Virus record (IMG/VR): IMGVR_UViG_3300046462_000884
Span: 1 to 59,765 of that record
Length of the DNA: 59,765 nt
Direction: 5' to 3' (one strand)
DNA from: a virus
The position numbers were made by a program, and so were the translations under genes. Of this stretch, positions 33,169 to 42,285 are shown piece by piece. The first letter of the stretch is position 1. The number at the start of each line of letters is the position of its first letter. The notes beneath the pieces are model-generated. The model had not been told where the DNA came from. It ran no database searches and worked only from the letters and a program-made list of their open reading frames with translations.

Positions 33169-34290
33169 TCAAACTTTACCAGACCGAATCTGGCGCTCGA
33201 ACTCACGGCTCGAGAGCTGCCGCGAGCCTGGCCGACTCGGAGCGGACGGATTCGTCGCGCGAGGAGCCCCGCCGTCGAGCCGCGGGCCGCCGAGCGTGGG
33301 TCGCTCGACCTGCACGTTGTACTTCTTGATATAGTCTTCGATCTGACCCTTAGTGTCGACAACTGCGCGGCGAACGTCAGCACGCGACAGTTTCCCGGTC
33401 TCTTCGTAGATTGCGGCGCAGTGCTCGCGGAACAGGTTCCAGGCAGTCGGCTTGTGATCGAGCCCCGCGAGCTCGAATTCTTTCACCGCGATAGACCGCA
33501 AGTTGTTAGAGATAGCTTCTTGCTTCTGCGCCTGAATGGCTTGCTGCCGCTGCGCTTCCGCCTGCTGATGCTGACGCAGCAAGTCGGCGTGCTCGGCCTT
33601 CATGACTTGCGCTTGAATCCACTCGTCTCCCGAGCCGGGCACGGCCTCGTTCAGCTTGTCGGCGGTCATGGCTTCTTGCAGAAGCATCTGCGCGACCTCT
33701 TGAATGGGCATGCCGAGTCGACGCATGCCATAGAGCAGCTGCTGTGGGTCCTGCTTCCAGTTAGACAGGTAATTGACTAGTTCGCTTTGATCAGCCTCGA
33801 AGGCGCGGCGCTGCTCGGCGAGCTCCTGGCTCTTCTGCGTGAACGTGCGGCGCATCATGGCGCCGCTCCGCAGCTCGTCGAGGGAGCCTTCGAACCCGTC
33901 GTCTCCAATGGCGAGGCGGAGCTTCGACATCAGGGCGTCGGGGATCTGTCCCTTTTCTATGGCCTCTAGGAGGTCCTTAGCGGGCACGCCGTGCACACCC
34001 TGTGCATACCGTTCGTGCCATGGTGCGTCGTCACTGAGAGGCGCTGGGGTGGCTTCCCCGAGCTCTTTCGTCTGCCCGAGCTGAGGCTCGGCGTCGTTAG
34101 CTGGTTTCTGGCTAGTTAGAAACTCACCAGTTGGTTTGCTTCGAAGTTGACGGGCGAATTCTCGCGAGGAAAGCGAACCCGAGCTGGGTACCGATCCATG
34201 CGATGGGGTTGGTGATGGGGTTGAGCCCGTCGAGGGTGCCGAGGTAGGGGCGGCACCAGTCGATGCGGGCGCGGCAGATGGTTCTGACAC
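33169..34290 (-). CDS. scaffolding protein
   Basis: 373 aa, acidic and helical, with a Ser/Pro/Thr-rich N-terminal 45 residues and long coiled-coil-like segments (LRQHQQAEAQRQQAIQAQKQ). It lies between portal and capsid, the normal place for scaffold. Near-identical motifs lie at the two ends: SLSSREFARQLRSK near residue 39-52 and QLSSREFERQIRSGK at the C-terminus. In P22-like systems the basic C-terminal helix of scaffold binds capsid; here the binding motif seems to be duplicated. Confidence 0.72.
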   Translation of the reverse strand: MSEPSAAPASTGAAPTSAPSTGSTPSPTPSHGSVPSSGSLSSREFARQLRSKPTGEFLTSQKPANDAEPQLGQTKELGEATPAPLSDDAPWHERYAQGVHGVPAKDLLEAIEKGQIPDALMSKLRLAIGDDGFEGSLDELRSGAMMRRTFTQKSQELAEQRRAFEADQSELVNYLSNWKQDPQQLLYGMRRLGMPIQEVAQMLLQEAMTADKLNEAVPGSGDEWIQAQVMKAEHADLLRQHQQAEAQRQQAIQAQKQEAISNNLRSIAVKEFELAGLDHKPTAWNLFREHCAAIYEETGKLSRADVRRAVVDTKGQIEDYIKKYNVQVERPTLGGPRLDGGAPRATNPSAPSRPGSRQLSSREFERQIRSGKV

Positions 34291-34314
34291 GTTGTCCTGT
34301 TTCGATTGTTGGTG

Positions 34315-36543
34315 TTATGCGGCTGCTGCCGCGTTAGGAGGTGGCTGTGCCGGCTTCGCCGGCTGCGGAAGAGAGCCACCCATTGAATCGTCTGTGTTGT
34401 CTGCGCCGGGTCCCATGACCTTCTGCGCCTGGCCCTGCGTCTTGTCTGAGGGCTGTGAGCCGTTCGAGCCGTTCTTGCCGCCTGGGGGCGGCGGTGCTCC
34501 AGCTCCCCCCGGTTGCTGCGGCGGCGGGTTGCCGAGGATGCCTGCGAGATATGGGTCGCCGTTGCGCGCGATGTCGACGTGCTCGAGCATGTGCGCGAGC
34601 GTGGCCTCCATGATCCTGGGGTCCTTCTCGGCGGCGGGAGACGTCAGCACTTCGAGGTGCCCGAACATGTGACTCGTGACGTTGTCGCTCATGAGCACCT
34701 TGACGCTCGGCACCGTCTGCTTGGGCGGCGCTGGCGTGCCGTCTGGGCCGGGTTTGCCCGGCGCCATCACGATAGGCGGCGCCTTGAGCAGCTTCTCGTT
34801 CTCGCGGCGGATGCGCAGCTCAGCGCTGCGAGTCGGCTGGTAGCTAGGCTTGAACTGGCCGCTGACCACGAGCTCGATGATCTGCTGCGGGTCTTTGATC
34901 GGCATGCCTGGCCACTGGCGCAGGAGCTCTGCGAGCTGCATCTTGCCGGCAGAGGTTTTGAGTGCGGCGTTCGCAGTCTTGATGCGTACGCGCTGGATGC
35001 CGGTCCAATCCTGCTCGGTGAATTCCTCGAGGTATGCGCGCTCGTCGATACCGACGATGGCCACGAGCTGCGGGTGCTTCGCGTGGTATTTCAGAAAGCT
35101 GATGGCGCCGTTGGCCACAGCTTCGCGGTGCAGGTCGAGATTCAGCGCCTCGTCCGACTGGGCCTCGACAGCGATCTGACTGTAGAGAGCCGCGTGCGCG
35201 CCCGAGGTGATATTCGTCGAGGTGTCGCCGCGCGCGATAGCGTTCAGGCCGCTGATCGACTGCATCGACGACTTGAGCAGATCGAGCACTTTGAAGGTAT
35301 ATTCGGGCAAATGCGGGAACTGAATAGGCTTCGGCGGCTCGGTGTTGGGCGGAATGAAGATGACCTTCTGTCCGTTGGCCAAAGAGTCGAGGTCCATGTC
35401 GGAGCCTTCGACGAGAGCCAGGGGAGGGCGACCGAAAGCCTCGATGTTCGTGGCCATGTCGGAAAGCACCTGGTTGCTCATCTGCTGTGCAGGTAGCAGG
35501 TTCCACAGAGCCGAGATCCCGAAGCTCGTGCCATGCAGCTCGCTCGTGCAAAGCGGGTAGACAGGGATTGTGTCGATGGGCAGCGGGCCATCATCGACCA
35601 TGACGTCATTCACGAAGATTGCGCGTCTGCCCTCGGGCATCGCCGCTGTGATCGCGTGATAAAAGATGCGGTAGCCGCACGTACCCTCGGGTTCCTTCGC
35701 CAAGGGGTCGGCGCCGGGGAACTGGTACTCGTAAACGTTGGCGACGTAGTCAGATTCGTCGATTTGCGTCGCGAAAAGCGGGTAGCGCGCGATCATCTCG
35801 ACCTTGGTGCGCTTCGCGCCGATGACCATGCGCCACATCGGGTCGTCGAGCTCGGATCGGTACGGCTCGCAGACGACCTCCCACGGGAAACACCGCGCAA
35901 GCTTCAAAACGCCGCGTTTGCCGCGCCTTTTGACCGGAATTGGGCCGCGATCCGAGGGAATTTCCTCTTCGAACTGGATCGTCTGGCCGCCGTCAGCGTC
36001 CCACTCGAGATGCGTGTACGCTTTGCCGTAGAGACCTTCTATCTTGACGACTTCTTTCTCTTTGCGCTCGCCGTATACCTCTTCGAGGTAGTATTTCACC
36101 ATTGTGTCGCATGACTGCACCTGAGCCAGCGACTTGTAGTCAGTATTGAGAGCCTGCGCCTCGAATGCAGGCCGGTTCTTGGTCTGCATGTTGAAGATCT
36201 GGTCGGCAAACGACCGATAGTCATTCAACGAGAAGTCTATGAGCTCGCTGTCCTCGCCGCAGAACGAAATCGACTGCGTTGCCCAGCGGCTCGAGGCGCC
36301 CGAGGCCCCGTGCAGGCCGAAATAGTGGCTGAACGAGAAGCGGTACATGTTGAACATGTTCCGCCGCTCGAGCGCCGAGTAGAACTCGACCTCTTTATCG
36401 CTAAGCGTTGACCAGAGCTCGTCAGGGTCGCGTTCGTTTGCCCAATACTCATCGATGAGCTTGAGCGCATCCTCTTTTGTCGAGGTTTCGCGCTCTTCGA
36501 CGTCGTTCTGGTTCGCTGGGTGCTTCTGCTCTACGTCAAACAT
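34315..36543 (-). CDS. portal protein (P22-like)
   Basis: A 742-aa protein downstream of the large terminase. N-terminal region YWANERDPDELW, a mid region SGLNAIARGDTSTNITSGAH with LYSQIAVEAQSDEALNLDLH typical of podovirus portals, and a Pro/Gly/Gln-rich C-terminal tail ending PPPNAAAAA. It forms the dodecameric DNA gate. It overlaps the terminase gene by 8 nt. Confidence 0.82.
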   Translation of the reverse strand: MFDVEQKHPANQNDVEERETSTKEDALKLIDEYWANERDPDELWSTLSDKEVEFYSALERRNMFNMYRFSFSHYFGLHGASGASSRWATQSISFCGEDSELIDFSLNDYRSFADQIFNMQTKNRPAFEAQALNTDYKSLAQVQSCDTMVKYYLEEVYGERKEKEVVKIEGLYGKAYTHLEWDADGGQTIQFEEEIPSDRGPIPVKRRGKRGVLKLARCFPWEVVCEPYRSELDDPMWRMVIGAKRTKVEMIARYPLFATQIDESDYVANVYEYQFPGADPLAKEPEGTCGYRIFYHAITAAMPEGRRAIFVNDVMVDDGPLPIDTIPVYPLCTSELHGTSFGISALWNLLPAQQMSNQVLSDMATNIEAFGRPPLALVEGSDMDLDSLANGQKVIFIPPNTEPPKPIQFPHLPEYTFKVLDLLKSSMQSISGLNAIARGDTSTNITSGAHAALYSQIAVEAQSDEALNLDLHREAVANGAISFLKYHAKHPQLVAIVGIDERAYLEEFTEQDWTGIQRVRIKTANAALKTSAGKMQLAELLRQWPGMPIKDPQQIIELVVSGQFKPSYQPTRSAELRIRRENEKLLKAPPIVMAPGKPGPDGTPAPPKQTVPSVKVLMSDNVTSHMFGHLEVLTSPAAEKDPRIMEATLAHMLEHVDIARNGDPYLAGILGNPPPQQPGGAGAPPPPGGKNGSNGSQPSDKTQGQAQKVMGPGADNTDDSMGGSLPQPAKPAQPPPNAAAAA

Positions 36544-38065
36544 AAGATCTCCGCCCGCGCGTCTGCACGCCCTTGGGCATAATGTCGTTGGCGGCCTTGG
36601 TTATGCGGTTCGGCGCACGCAGATCGCCCTTGTGAAGAAAGATATCCTCGAGCGGGACCTCGCGAGACAGCGTGATTCCGTGCGGCGGCATCGGTGACTG
36701 CTGCCGATTGATGTGCCGCCACGCGTATTTCAAGCAGTCGACCAAGTCACCGTGCCCGAGAGCCTCACTACGCTCGTAAGACGTTCGTGATTTGTTCCAG
36801 ATGAGCTGCTCACACTGCTGGATCGTCTGCCGGCAGCGTGGGTTTATCTCGATGCGCTGGTTTTGGAACGCGTTGCGCAGCTGGTTCAGAGCTGCTTCTG
36901 CGCCGTCTTTGTCCGCTGCGCCGATACGGATGTCATGCTGAACCTTTAGGTCCAAGATCATGCGCGCGTCGTTGTCGGAGAAGCGGTAGATCGGGTTCTT
37001 CTTGAACATCTTGTCTGACCAGAAGGTCAGATCTTTGAAGGCTTCGGCCTCGGTTTGGCGGATCGCCCGCGCCACGAGGTTCGTGGGGGCGCCGCGCTGA
37101 GCCCAGTCGTGCGTAACGACCATCTTGGCGCGCGCAAAGTCGTAATACGCACAGATTACAGCGCACAAGTCGCGCGTACCTGGGTCGACGATCGTGTAGC
37201 CGAGCGCATAGGGCGGCGGAGTCTGCTCGATGACGTGCAGGCCGATGTTGAACTCGGGCAAAACAGTCAGTGACTCGCTGCGTACATCTTCGCAGAGACA
37301 CTCGCGCCGGCACTCCTCAGACTCGATGCCGCCGAGAGCTCGGATCTGCTCGTCTCGCTCGGCTTTGGTGATGCGCGGGTTGTCGAAGATCGTGTACTTC
37401 GAATAGGCGTCTCGCTTGATGGCGTCGGGAACGAACTCTGTCTTATAGGGGTGCCCCGGGTCTTTGGCCGGGGTCGAGTTCATCATCAACGTCGCGCTCA
37501 AATGCCCCTGAAACTGAGGCATGATGATGCTCTGCACGACGTACTTGAGCTTATCGACGTAGCAGGCCTCACTGATCGTGACGCCGTTGCTCCAGCGACC
37601 ACGCAGACCGTCCGGGTTCGAGTCGAGACCGATGAGGCGCAGCACAGAGCCGTTGGCGAAGTAGAAGCCCGACTCGACGCCTTGGAACGACTGGCGGTAA
37701 TACGGCTGTATCGACGGGGGGCAGTCTTCGCAGATCTGCTCCATGAGCGGCATGACAATCGACGCAATGTCCTTTTGCAGCGCCGTCGCATATGTTAGGA
37801 TCTGCTTCGGAGTGCGCAGAGCGTCTTCGATGCGGATCAGCAGGCCAAGAAAGTCCTTACCAAAGCGTCTCGCGCAATTGGCGACGTATACACGCGGCCA
37901 TAGACAGTCGCTATGCACGACGTCGCCGCGCACGCGAGCCTCATACGTCGCTTGCTCCCATGCACGGTATTTCTCGTATAGTTCGAGCTGACCGGGGTGG
38001 AGCTTGTAACGAAGTCTGCCTGCGCGCCAGAGTAGAGAAGAGTCACTCAGGCCGGTCTGTGTCAT
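36536..38065 (-). CDS. terL: terminase large subunit
   Basis: The ATPase domain has Walker A NCARRFGKDF (about 63-72) and an acidic block GVTISEACYVD (161-171) in the Walker B/catalytic Glu position. The nuclease domain shows YTIVDPGTRDLCAV with the first Asp and GHGDLVDCLKY with the later acidic pair. 509 aa, a normal length. It packages DNA into the prohead through the portal encoded next. Walker A ends Gly-Lys-Asp instead of the common Gly-Lys-Ser/Thr, a modest oddity. Confidence 0.9.
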   Translation of the reverse strand: MTQTGLSDSSLLWRAGRLRYKLHPGQLELYEKYRAWEQATYEARVRGDVVHSDCLWPRVYVANCARRFGKDFLGLLIRIEDALRTPKQILTYATALQKDIASIVMPLMEQICEDCPPSIQPYYRQSFQGVESGFYFANGSVLRLIGLDSNPDGLRGRWSNGVTISEACYVDKLKYVVQSIIMPQFQGHLSATLMMNSTPAKDPGHPYKTEFVPDAIKRDAYSKYTIFDNPRITKAERDEQIRALGGIESEECRRECLCEDVRSESLTVLPEFNIGLHVIEQTPPPYALGYTIVDPGTRDLCAVICAYYDFARAKMVVTHDWAQRGAPTNLVARAIRQTEAEAFKDLTFWSDKMFKKNPIYRFSDNDARMILDLKVQHDIRIGAADKDGAEAALNQLRNAFQNQRIEINPRCRQTIQQCEQLIWNKSRTSYERSEALGHGDLVDCLKYAWRHINRQQSPMPPHGITLSREVPLEDIFLHKGDLRAPNRITKAANDIMPKGVQTRGRRSYV

Positions 38066-38516
38066 CCTCGTCGACGGGCGTCTTGCCTAGCAGCGCCCTC
38101 ACATCCTCGCGTTGTCTTTCGTGCTTAGCGTTCATCAGGTTTTCTTGATCCAGATGGATCTTCTCGCCTGCGCGGTCAGACGTCTCATCATCGGGGTAGA
38201 TCCCCATGTGCTGATTGGTCTTCTTGTAGTTCTCAACAGCCTCGTCATCCGACCATAGAGCTCCCTCAGGGCTGATAGTCGGGATGAGCGCGTGCTTGCC
38301 GTCAGCGTCGATGCCCATAGAACGGACGGTGGCTATCTCGCCATCAGGCATGCGATGCTCTGGTCGGTGTTCTAGATCGATGGTTGGAGCCTCGGTCGCA
38401 CCATACTTTAGCACCTCGGGCTTACCGACCTTGACGTCTCCCTCGGGTTTGACGAAATAGCCTTTGAGCTTCTTGATGATATCTAGATAGTTGATGTCTG
38501 AATAGGGCGAGGCCAT
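38043..38516 (-). CDS. phage protein with conserved EIATVRSMGI domain (157 aa)
   Basis: The central block EIATVRSMGIDADGKHALIPT, then EAVENYKKTNQHMGIYPDDE and AGEKIHLDQE, is one I know from many phage structural or internal proteins, without known function. The ends are charged. It overlaps the terminase start by 23 nt and is co-directional with the head genes. Confidence 0.6.
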   Translation of the reverse strand: MASPYSDINYLDIIKKLKGYFVKPEGDVKVGKPEVLKYGATEAPTIDLEHRPEHRMPDGEIATVRSMGIDADGKHALIPTISPEGALWSDDEAVENYKKTNQHMGIYPDDETSDRAGEKIHLDQENLMNAKHERQREDVRALLGKTPVDEDDTDRPE

Positions 38517-38521
38517 GGTTG

Positions 38522-39364
38522 CTATTTCATCAAGTCATCTTCGTCGTTGTCGCCAACGGCGCGTTTGGGCGCTGCGCGCGGATCGGAGTTGTTGTTCGCT
38601 GCTATGGTCCGGTTGCCGTTGGCCGCGGGCTCGCTCGAGAGCGGCTCGCCGACAGGGATGAGATCGGGGCGCCGCTTCTTCATGATCTTTGCGACGAGCG
38701 CCGCCTTCGCCTCGGGCGTCTCTTGCACGCCGTGCGTGCGTTCATAGTCGGCGATGTCTTGCATGATGGCGTCCATCTCGCCGACATCGAGGTCGCCGCC
38801 GCCTGGCCCCCGAGGCGTAGCTTCACCGCTAGGCGCCCTGCCCAAGAGCTTGCCGATGCCGGCCTTCGCGCCCTTGAGCACAGTGGGTAGAGCTTCGGGC
38901 AAGAGCGTATTGACTGCCTGCTGCATCGGATGCTCGCCCATCCATTTGGCCGTACCCTTCAGCTTGTCTCCGAGCCCGCCCTGCTCGTCGCTGATCGCGT
39001 GCTCGGCGGCTGGTACGGCGAAGTTGCGCATCAGCCTTGCGGGCAACGACATGCCGCTCGAAGCGACAAACGCTGGCACCTGGGCCGCGCCGCTGCCCAG
39101 CATATCGCCGATGCCAGTCGCTACGGGCGAGCGTTTCTTCGCCTCTTCGTAGGGATCGCGCGATGCTGACTGACCCACCGAACGGCCGGCGTAGGTGTTG
39201 CCTTCTTTATCCGAGTCGATGTAATGCGCAGGGATGCCCTCGGGCGCGTCTTTACGACCGAAGGTGTTCTTGTCTTCACTGAGAAAGTCAGCTGTGCTCT
39301 CGCCCAAGTCGCCGAGACTTGCTTTGCGCTTCACGCCTTCTAACAGGTCATCAAGCGTGCTCAT
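38522..39364 (-). CDS. hypothetical head-region protein (280 aa)
   Basis: I chose ATG 39364 (MSTLDDLLEGVKRKASLGDL), which overlaps the upstream gene by 14 nt. The centre has an amphipathic Gly/Ala-rich stretch (GSGAAQVPAFVASSGMSLPARL); the ends are charged. It may be a minor internal virion protein. No family recognised. Confidence 0.55.
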   Translation of the reverse strand: MSTLDDLLEGVKRKASLGDLGESTADFLSEDKNTFGRKDAPEGIPAHYIDSDKEGNTYAGRSVGQSASRDPYEEAKKRSPVATGIGDMLGSGAAQVPAFVASSGMSLPARLMRNFAVPAAEHAISDEQGGLGDKLKGTAKWMGEHPMQQAVNTLLPEALPTVLKGAKAGIGKLLGRAPSGEATPRGPGGGDLDVGEMDAIMQDIADYERTHGVQETPEAKAALVAKIMKKRRPDLIPVGEPLSSEPAANGNRTIAANNNSDPRAAPKRAVGDNDEDDLMK

Positions 39365-39578
39365 ACTTCCTCGTAAACACGCTGTCTTTGCACGGGTAGA
39401 ACTCGCCCTCAGTGCCACGGATCAGCCAGTCGCCACGACGGATAGTGAGCGGCCCTTCGAGCGTTTCTACGAAGTGCTCTTCTTTGCTGTCGTCGTACTT
39501 GATCGCGGGGTGCGTATGTGCATCACCGAGAAACTGCAGCGCGTGGATGGTTACTACTTTTGAGTTGTATGGTTGCAT
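39351..39578 (-). CDS. conserved small phage protein (75 aa)
   Basis: The C-terminal signature TLEGPLTIRRGDWLIRGTEG followed by EFYPCKDSVFTRKYE is that of a very widespread short phage protein family (usually GDYIIKGVKGEFYPC). Function is unknown in spite of wide distribution; it is a small beta-rich fold. It lies between two structural genes. Confidence 0.75.
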   Translation of the reverse strand: MQPYNSKVVTIHALQFLGDAHTHPAIKYDDSKEEHFVETLEGPLTIRRGDWLIRGTEGEFYPCKDSVFTRKYEHA

Positions 39579-39582
39579 AGTC

Positions 39583-41391
39583 TTAGGCCCAAGCGTCCTG
39601 CTGCTCCGGCGTCTTTTGGATATCCGCCTGCTTTTGGAACGGCGCTAAGATCGACGGCGGCGTCGTCTGCGGCTTCTGGTTCGTCGTCGTCTTGTCCTGA
39701 CCCGCAGTGCCGTCTGTCTGCCCAGTGTTCTGGGTATCGGTCTTATCGATCGACGCACCTGACGTCAGACTCGAGAGTGCGGAGGGAGTCGTCTGCGGCG
39801 CGGCCGGAGCTTGGCCCTGCTGGGCCTGCGCGAGCGTTTGGTTCGTCGAACCTTGTGGGTCGACTCCCGCGCCGATGTCCTTCTGGGTCTTTGGCGCAGC
39901 GCCGGTACCAGCTGATGTCGAGCCTGTTGGATCGGGTGTGTCGGCACCAGCGCCTGTGTCGGCGGGGGTCGAGCTCGAGTCGCTTGGCGTGGACGAGCTC
40001 GAGTCGCTTGGCGGGGTGGTCGGTGGCTTTGTGTCAGAGCCCGAGGCTGACGAGCTCGGCGGAGTGGCGGGGGGCGTGGTCGGAGGCAGCTGCTCAGCCG
40101 CTAGCGGGGCTGCCGGGGCTGGGGCAGCTGGGGTCTTGGGGTAGACGTAGGCCTGTGCCTCGGCGAGCGTGGGAATGTGGTCAGAACGCCACGGTAGACC
40201 CGCGGGCGCGGGAGTCGGTGCCGGCGCGACTGCCGAAGTCGGAGCTGTCCATGGTTCCGACGTCGACGGCGCGACGGGCAGCGGCGTCCGTGCGCTTATG
40301 TCCCTCGAGTCTGTCGGGGCGAGCGGAGCCTGCGCGCCGCCCGCGTGTGACGCTGGTATGCCCAACATCTGTGCGACCTTCGGGTCGATGTTGTAGCTCG
40401 GGAGGTCCTTCTGCTCGGGCGGGGTCGGCGGAGCCTTGGGCGCGGCCTCTGCCGGCGGCGTTGGCTCCGGCGGGAGCTGCGGCACGCCGATGTTCGGGTT
40501 GTAGTTGCCCGACTCGAGCTGAGCCATCAGCTGCTCTTGCTGAGCCGGAGTCAGCTTGCCCGAGAGAATCGCCTTCCAGGCATTCTGAACTTTGAACTTG
40601 CCCGCCGCGGTATCGGCGTCTAGCTGAGCCTTCTGCGCTTGCCACTGCGCCTCTTCGTCGTTGTACTTCTGCCATTCGTCGATAATACGATTGTAGTTCG
40701 CGACGTCGGCGTTATATTGCTGCTCTGCGACCGAGTTACCGCTCTGGGCGCCGCGGTACTTACTATCCCAGTCTGTATATGTACCGAGGGCTTTAGTCGC
40801 ATCGTCGATGGACTTGTACATGCCGTTGTCGGCAGTGGCCATGTCCTGGTCGATTGAGCCAGCCCACGTCGTTGCATTGCCCGTAGCAGTAGCAAGATCG
40901 GTCTTTGCCTGGGCGACCCTAGCATCAGGCACGCGAGCCCACGAATCGAACGGGAACTCGCGCATGATCGAGGCTTCGTCTGCTCCGAGCATGAGCCCTG
41001 GATCGCCGTGCGACGCAGCGAGCCTGGCTTGCATCGTCGACTTGATGAACGCGTTATAGTTTGTATGATCCTCCGCGTTCATCGCCGTCAGAGAATCAAG
41101 ATAAGGCGTGAGCTCTTGAACAGACGCCTGTGCATCCGCAAGCCTCGCGCTCAGCTGGGCGCGCTTGGCCTTGACCGTGGCGTCTACCTCAGCGCGCCAC
41201 GCGGCGATGCGCTCTTCGGGCGTGCCCGTATAGCGATTCGGATCGAAGAATGTCGTCGCGTCGGCGTTGTGCGCAGGATCAATCTGCGGCACAGTCGGCA
41301 GAGGGGCATGCGCGGGCGGCGCTTCGGGCGCTGCGGCACCCGGTGCTTGTGCTCCGCCCATAGCATGGTTTACGAGCCTGCGATTAGCCAC
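39583..41391 (-). CDS. Pro/Ser/Thr-rich structural protein (602 aa)
   Basis: The N-terminal 270 residues are helical (AWRAEVDATVKAKRAQLSAR), the C-terminal 300 are Pro/Ala/Ser/Thr-rich and presumably disordered (PSDSSSSTPSDSSSTPADTG). The apparent start is GTG 41391, with a minus-strand TATAAT ending 5 bp upstream, so the message might be leaderless; ATG 41361 is an alternative. It lies among head genes, so an internal or minor head protein is plausible. Confidence 0.55.
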   Translation of the reverse strand: MANRRLVNHAMGGAQAPGAAAPEAPPAHAPLPTVPQIDPAHNADATTFFDPNRYTGTPEERIAAWRAEVDATVKAKRAQLSARLADAQASVQELTPYLDSLTAMNAEDHTNYNAFIKSTMQARLAASHGDPGLMLGADEASIMREFPFDSWARVPDARVAQAKTDLATATGNATTWAGSIDQDMATADNGMYKSIDDATKALGTYTDWDSKYRGAQSGNSVAEQQYNADVANYNRIIDEWQKYNDEEAQWQAQKAQLDADTAAGKFKVQNAWKAILSGKLTPAQQEQLMAQLESGNYNPNIGVPQLPPEPTPPAEAAPKAPPTPPEQKDLPSYNIDPKVAQMLGIPASHAGGAQAPLAPTDSRDISARTPLPVAPSTSEPWTAPTSAVAPAPTPAPAGLPWRSDHIPTLAEAQAYVYPKTPAAPAPAAPLAAEQLPPTTPPATPPSSSASGSDTKPPTTPPSDSSSSTPSDSSSTPADTGAGADTPDPTGSTSAGTGAAPKTQKDIGAGVDPQGSTNQTLAQAQQGQAPAAPQTTPSALSSLTSGASIDKTDTQNTGQTDGTAGQDKTTTNQKPQTTPPSILAPFQKQADIQKTPEQQDAWA

Positions 41392-41397
41392 GTTGTA

Positions 41398-41667
41398 TTA
41401 TAACACGACGTCTAACAGGTCTGACTGCTCTAGCTCCATTAGTTCCTTAGCGGTTGCTAAAGCTCGTCTCGCCTCGGCCACGGAAATGACTTTGGGTAGG
41501 CGGTCGAGCTCTTCGGTCAGGAGCGCAATCAGAACGCGGCGCAGACGTCGATAGTGGTTCAGAGATCCGTGAGCCGGATCATCGCCTCGTTTGGCGCTTT
41601 CTTGTCGATCGAGCTCAGTTGCGCTCGGAAGTACCTGCCGCCGCGGTCGCTTGGGTCGTTCTTGCAT
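41398..41667 (-). CDS. hypothetical protein (about 55-89 aa, start uncertain)
   Basis: The C-terminal part (LIALLTEELDRLPKVISVAE, ALATAKELMELEQ) looks like a genuine helical protein. The N-terminal 35 codons overlap the neighbouring gene in another frame and look like shadow translation, so the real start may be a non-ATG codon near 41560. Function unknown. Confidence 0.4.
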   Translation of the reverse strand: MQERPKRPRRQVLPSATELDRQESAKRGDDPAHGSLNHYRRLRRVLIALLTEELDRLPKVISVAEARRALATAKELMELEQSDLLDVVL

Positions 41668-42050
41668 CGCTTGCTCAGCTCACCCGTGATCGTGTTGAGG
41701 TCGAGCTGCACGCGGCTCTTGCCTTGCACGAGAGTTTCCATGTCGAAGGGGGCGGAGATGTGCGGCTCGAACAAGAATTCATAGCGCCCCTGCTTGTTGG
41801 GTTTACGTGTGCGAGTCGGATGCACGACGTAAACGATCGAGTCCTGCCGCATTGTGAGCGGCTTGATCTCGGTCACCAGTTCTGGCGGCGACTCCATGAA
41901 AGCAAAGTGCGCGTCGGCTAGCGCGTCTTTGCATGCATCGGCGTCCTTTTGATTGAACGGCACGAGCACGAACACGGGCTTGCCTGGATGGTTGAAGAGC
42001 TTAGGAGCTTCTGTTGCTGTTTCTTTTGGCATTTGATAGTTTGCGGGCAT
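41559..42050 (-). CDS. hypothetical protein (163 aa)
   Basis: I chose ATG 42050; ATG 42032 (MPKETATEAPKLFNHPGKPV) is equally possible and neither has a clear ribosome binding site. The fold appears mixed alpha/beta (VFVLVPFNQKDADACKDALA, QDSIVYVVHPTRTRK). Its start overlaps the start of the divergent plus-strand gene at 42049. Family not recognised; it belongs to the terminase-side operon. Confidence 0.55.
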   Translation of the reverse strand: MPANYQMPKETATEAPKLFNHPGKPVFVLVPFNQKDADACKDALADAHFAFMESPPELVTEIKPLTMRQDSIVYVVHPTRTRKPNKQGRYEFLFEPHISAPFDMETLVQGKSRVQLDLNTITGELSKRCKNDPSDRGGRYFRAQLSSIDKKAPNEAMIRLTDL

Positions 42051-42285
42051 GGCTGACTCTAAAGCACTGCCCGACTGCGTCTGGGTATGTGGAGCTTGCG
42101 GCAAGACTTCGCAGACTCGATACGGCGGCCCCGGCCTGTCAGATCGCGGCTGGGATGTCAGCTGTATGATGAATGCGATTCATTGCTCAAAGACGAAAAG
42201 CGAAGGCAAGTGGGTGCCGGTCGACGAGCCTAGTTCCGCGGCAACATTTGACGACGCTCCGCCTCAAGAACCTGCTCAGGGCTGA
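42049..42285 (+). CDS. small zinc-finger-like protein (78 aa)
   Basis: Cysteines in CVWVCGACGKTSQ and further CMMNAIHC could bind zinc; the C-terminus is acidic and Pro-rich. It is a lone plus-strand gene inserted between minus-strand terminase-side genes, with its 3' end overlapping the convergent gene by 56 nt. Function unknown. Confidence 0.5.
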   Translation: MADSKALPDCVWVCGACGKTSQTRYGGPGLSDRGWDVSCMMNAIHCSKTKSEGKWVPVDEPSSAATFDDAPPQEPAQG

